NCBI GenBank assembly: GCA_902560185.1
Contig: CACEKW010000006.1
Coordinates: 1 to 47,836, forward strand
Reading direction: 5' to 3'
Origin: an uncultured Pelagibacteraceae bacterium
GTDB lineage: Bacteria > Pseudomonadota > Alphaproteobacteria > Pelagibacterales > Pelagibacteraceae
DNA length: 47,836 nt
Shown here: positions 45,831-47,836 of the stretch, piece after piece
Layout: the number at the start of each line of letters is the position of its first letter
Position numbering within the stretch: position 1 is the stretch's first letter
Notes under the pieces: generated by a model
The model's input: the letters and a program-made list of their open reading frames with translations, nothing else
Databases searched by the model: none
Told to the model about the DNA's origin: nothing
Program-made: the position numbers and the translations under genes

Positions 45831-46501
45831 TTAAAGCTGTATTTCTTTTCTAAAAACTTAATCACATTATGGATTATAAAGGTCATAAATAGATAAATAC
45901 CACCAGCAACAATAAATACCTCAATTGGTTTAAAAGTTGTTGAAATTATATATTTTGCAACACCTGTAAGGTCCATTATGGTGACTGTACTTGCTAAAGA
46001 AGTTCCTTTCATCATTAGGATAATTTCATTTCCATAAGCTGGTAAAGATTGTCTAATAGCGATAGGAATTTGAATTTTATAAAAGATTACTTTATTTGAG
46101 ATACCCAAACTTTTACCTGCCTCTATTATTCCAGGTTTAATGGTTTGAAATGCTGATCTCAATATCTCTGAAGTGTAAGCACCCGTGTTTAGAGCAAAAG
46201 CAATTATTGCACACCAATATGGTTCTTTTAAAATTACCCATAAAACTGTTGATCTTAAATATTCAATCTGACCTAATCCAAAATAAATAATGAATATCTG
46301 TACTAAAAGCGGTGTACCTCTAAAAACATATGAATATCCATAAGCAAATCTGTTAATAAATATATTTTTATTTAATCTTAGAATTGCAAAAAATAAGCCA
46401 ATAAATAATCCAATTATTAAAGAAACTGAAAGAAGTTTTAAAGTTATTACAGCAGCATTTAGTAACTTTGGGAGACTATTAATCATTAATTCAAGATCCA
46501 T
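45827..46501 (-). CDS. Polar amino-acid/opine ABC transporter permease (HisM type)
   Basis: The 224-residue inner-membrane protein has five hydrophobic segments and the HisM/OccM-type features FRGTPLLVQIFIIYFGLGQ and the ATPase-coupling EAA loop EAGKSLGISNKVIFYKIQIP. It pairs with the permease from 46501-47193 and overlaps it by one base. The two stops of this gene and the M24 gene share the TTAA at 45827-45830. Confidence 0.92.
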   Translation of the reverse strand: MDLELMINSLPKLLNAAVITLKLLSVSLIIGLFIGLFFAILRLNKNIFINRFAYGYSYVFRGTPLLVQIFIIYFGLGQIEYLRSTVLWVILKEPYWCAIIAFALNTGAYTSEILRSAFQTIKPGIIEAGKSLGISNKVIFYKIQIPIAIRQSLPAYGNEIILMMKGTSLASTVTIMDLTGVAKYIISTTFKPIEVFIVAGGIYLFMTFIIHNVIKFLEKKYSFN

Positions 46502-47193
46502 TAGTACCCCCTACTATATTTAACTTCTAATCTGTTAATTAATTTCATGCTCACAAAAGTAAGTAGTAAATACAAAACTGCAGCAAATGAATAAAAGAAT
46601 AATGGATCTCTCGTTGATCCAGCAGCAATATAAGATTGTCTCATGATTTCAACTAAACCTGTAACTGAAATTAAAGAAGTGTCTTTAAGAGTTATCTGCC
46701 AAACATTACTTAGATTTGGAATAGCTAATCTTAATGTTTGAGGTAAAATAATCTTAAAAAATTTTCCAAATTTATTAAAACCTAATACATTGGCAGCTTC
46801 GAACTGGCCTTTGTCAATTGATTGAATTGCTCCCCTAAAAACTTCAGTTGAATAAGCACCAGAAATTATTCCAATTGCAAATGCACCTGTGATAAATGCA
46901 TTTATTTCAATATACTCATTATAACCAAATATTGATGCAACAAACATAACTGCACCAGTTCCACCAAAAAAGAAAAGATAAATTACTAATAATTCTGGAA
47001 CACCTCTTATTATAGTTGTGTAAGAATTAGCTATGAAATTTAAAAACTTATTTTTAGATAATTTTAATGGAGTAAAGATTAACGCAAAAAGAAAACCTAT
47101 AATCATTGCTGTAATTGAAACAGCTATAGTCATTAGAGTGGCACGAAATAACTCGTCACCCCAACCAGTATCTCCAAATGCTAGAAGTTCCAT
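46501..47193 (-). CDS. Polar amino-acid/opine ABC transporter permease (HisQ type)
   Basis: The 230-residue protein begins FGDTGWGDELFRATLMTIAVS, has TTIIRGVPELLVIYLFFFG and the coupling loop EAANVLGFNKFGKFFKIILPQ. The wording is typical of opine and basic amino-acid importers (OccQ, NocQ, HisQ). The ATG is one base after a 16-pair hairpin that separates it from the binding-protein gene, with no ribosome-binding site left unpaired. Confidence 0.92.
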   Translation of the reverse strand: MELLAFGDTGWGDELFRATLMTIAVSITAMIIGFLFALIFTPLKLSKNKFLNFIANSYTTIIRGVPELLVIYLFFFGGTGAVMFVASIFGYNEYIEINAFITGAFAIGIISGAYSTEVFRGAIQSIDKGQFEAANVLGFNKFGKFFKIILPQTLRLAIPNLSNVWQITLKDTSLISVTGLVEIMRQSYIAAGSTRDPLFFYSFAAVLYLLLTFVSMKLINRLEVKYSRGY

Positions 47194-47194
47194 A

Positions 47195-47230
47195 TAGATT
47201 GGCGACTATACATTATAGTCGCCAAATCTA
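47195..47230 (-). other. Strong stem-loop between ABC binding-protein gene and permease gene
   Basis: GGCGACTATA (47223-47214 on the minus strand) pairs perfectly with TATAGTCGCC (47210-47201) around a 3-base loop, and the arms extend with TT/AA, one bulged A and four further pairs to about 16 base pairs. It ends one base before the permease ATG (47193). There is no U-tract, so it is not an intrinsic terminator; a role in mRNA processing, 3'-end protection or translation block is more likely. Confidence 0.85.
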
Positions 47231-47237
47231 AAATTAA

Positions 47238-47836
47238 TTACATAGAGGCATCAAAACCAAACCATTTAGTAGCTATTCTACTAATGTCTCCGTTTTTTCT
47301 AGCCTTCTCGATTGCTTTGTTAAATGCTTTTAATAATTCAGTGTCGTCTTTTCTAATTCCAACCCCAACACCATTACCAAATGCTCCACCTGAAAAAGTT
47401 GGACCTACAAGAACAACTGGTTTACCAGATTTTTCAGCATAATCGGTAAAAGCAACTGCAGCTGCTAATGCAACATCACATCTTCCTGATGCTAAGTCTA
47501 AGTTTACTTCATCTTGAGTTTTGTAAGTTCTCAGATTTATTTTTCCTACATCACCAGACTCTAAAAAGTTTTGGTGAATAGTTGCTGTTTGTGTACAAAC
47601 AGTTTTACCAGCAAGTGCACCTGTTAAAGTTTTTAAAGTTTTTTTAACACCTGAACCACCTAGAGTAAGATTGATTCCCTCTGGAGTATTCATACCTTCA
47701 AGGTCTGAACCTTTCATAACTGCTAAAGAAGCAACTTCATCTGCATAACCTTGTGAAAAGCTAATAGCTTTTTGTCTTTCTGCAGTAATAGACATACCTG
47801 CCATAATTGCATCAAATTTTCTCATAATTAAAGCTG
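47238..47836 (-). CDS. ABC transporter substrate-binding protein, polar amino-acid/opine family (5' end outside window)
   Basis: The frame continues past the window edge at 47836, so signal peptide and N-terminal lobe are missing. The visible part corresponds to the second half of a type II periplasmic binding protein: KFDAIMAGMSITAERQKAISFS, LAGKTVCTQTAT, DLASGRCDVALAAAVAFTDY, and GNGVGVGIRKDDTELLKAFNKAI. This resembles lysine/arginine/ornithine and opine binders. The ATPase gene is not in the window and is expected upstream or elsewhere. Confidence 0.92.
   Translation of the reverse strand, partial: ALIMRKFDAIMAGMSITAERQKAISFSQGYADEVASLAVMKGSDLEGMNTPEGINLTLGGSGVKKTLKTLTGALAGKTVCTQTATIHQNFLESGDVGKINLRTYKTQDEVNLDLASGRCDVALAAAVAFTDYAEKSGKPVVLVGPTFSGGAFGNGVGVGIRKDDTELLKAFNKAIEKARKNGDISRIATKWFGFDASM

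Noticed and set aside
1-47836. CRISPR array, insertion sequence, prophage or integron
   Set aside because: No direct repeat array, transposase, integrase or phage structural gene is visible; all spacers are under about 175 bases.

Overview
The window is a 47.8 kb piece of a very AT-rich, extremely compact bacterial chromosome. Genes overlap or abut, and the two longest gene-free stretches are only about 171 and 159 bases, so no stretch exceeds 300 bases. Gene content and organisation point to the SAR11 clade of Alphaproteobacteria (Candidatus Pelagibacter or a close relative): low GC, tiny spacers, a methylcitrate cassette, TRAP, tripartite tricarboxylate (TTT) and polar amino-acid ABC importers built around periplasmic binding proteins, and an extended omega subunit. 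I see no tRNA, rRNA, insertion sequence, prophage or CRISPR. The assignment rests on protein and composition recognition, not a search.

Layout. 1-5271 (+): purine operon purB(partial)-purC-purS-purQ-purL followed by bolA and a monothiol glutaredoxin. 5275-15116 (-): rpsD with its own promoter, a TrmJ-type methyltransferase, citramalate synthase, cysS, nadE, a class II DAHP synthase, an FkbM methyltransferase, glmS, and a GlmU reduced to its acetyltransferase half. 15188-19448 (+): phosphoglycolate phosphatase and prpD-prpB-prpC. 19453-23018 (-): a second FkbM methyltransferase and nrdA-nrdB, preceded by a tandem NrdR operator. 23178-24632 (+): phosphomannomutase/phosphoglucomutase. 24633-32115 (-): a charged coiled-coil protein, a possible small RNA with terminator (on +), an unknown protein, two TauE/SafE exporters, dusA and a TRAP transporter. 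32211-39189: CaiB/BaiF CoA-transferase, rpoZ, an MFS carrier, a beta-hydroxyacid dehydrogenase, a flavin split-barrel protein, DUF805, gamma carbonic anhydrase, a redoxin and a GT4 glycosyltransferase. 39186-47836: tctCBA, an AbrB-type membrane protein, a GT9 glycosyltransferase, a DUF6165-like protein, an M24-fold hydrolase without metal ligands, and an opine/amino-acid type ABC importer whose binding-protein gene runs off the window.

The most interesting pattern is regulatory. At all three binding-protein-to-permease junctions (dctP/dctQ at 31055-31090, tctC/tctB at 41111-41163, ABC binding protein/permease at 47195-47230) there is a strong stem-loop that overlaps or touches the start codon or Shine-Dalgarno of the permease gene. 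Two of the three also have the U-tract of an intrinsic terminator. The three hairpins are unrelated in sequence and the transporters belong to three unrelated families. This suggests a convergent device that keeps binding protein in large excess over permease. The two binding-protein genes whose upstream region is visible also carry the same promoter hexamers and spacing (TTGACT, 17 bases, TTTAAT).
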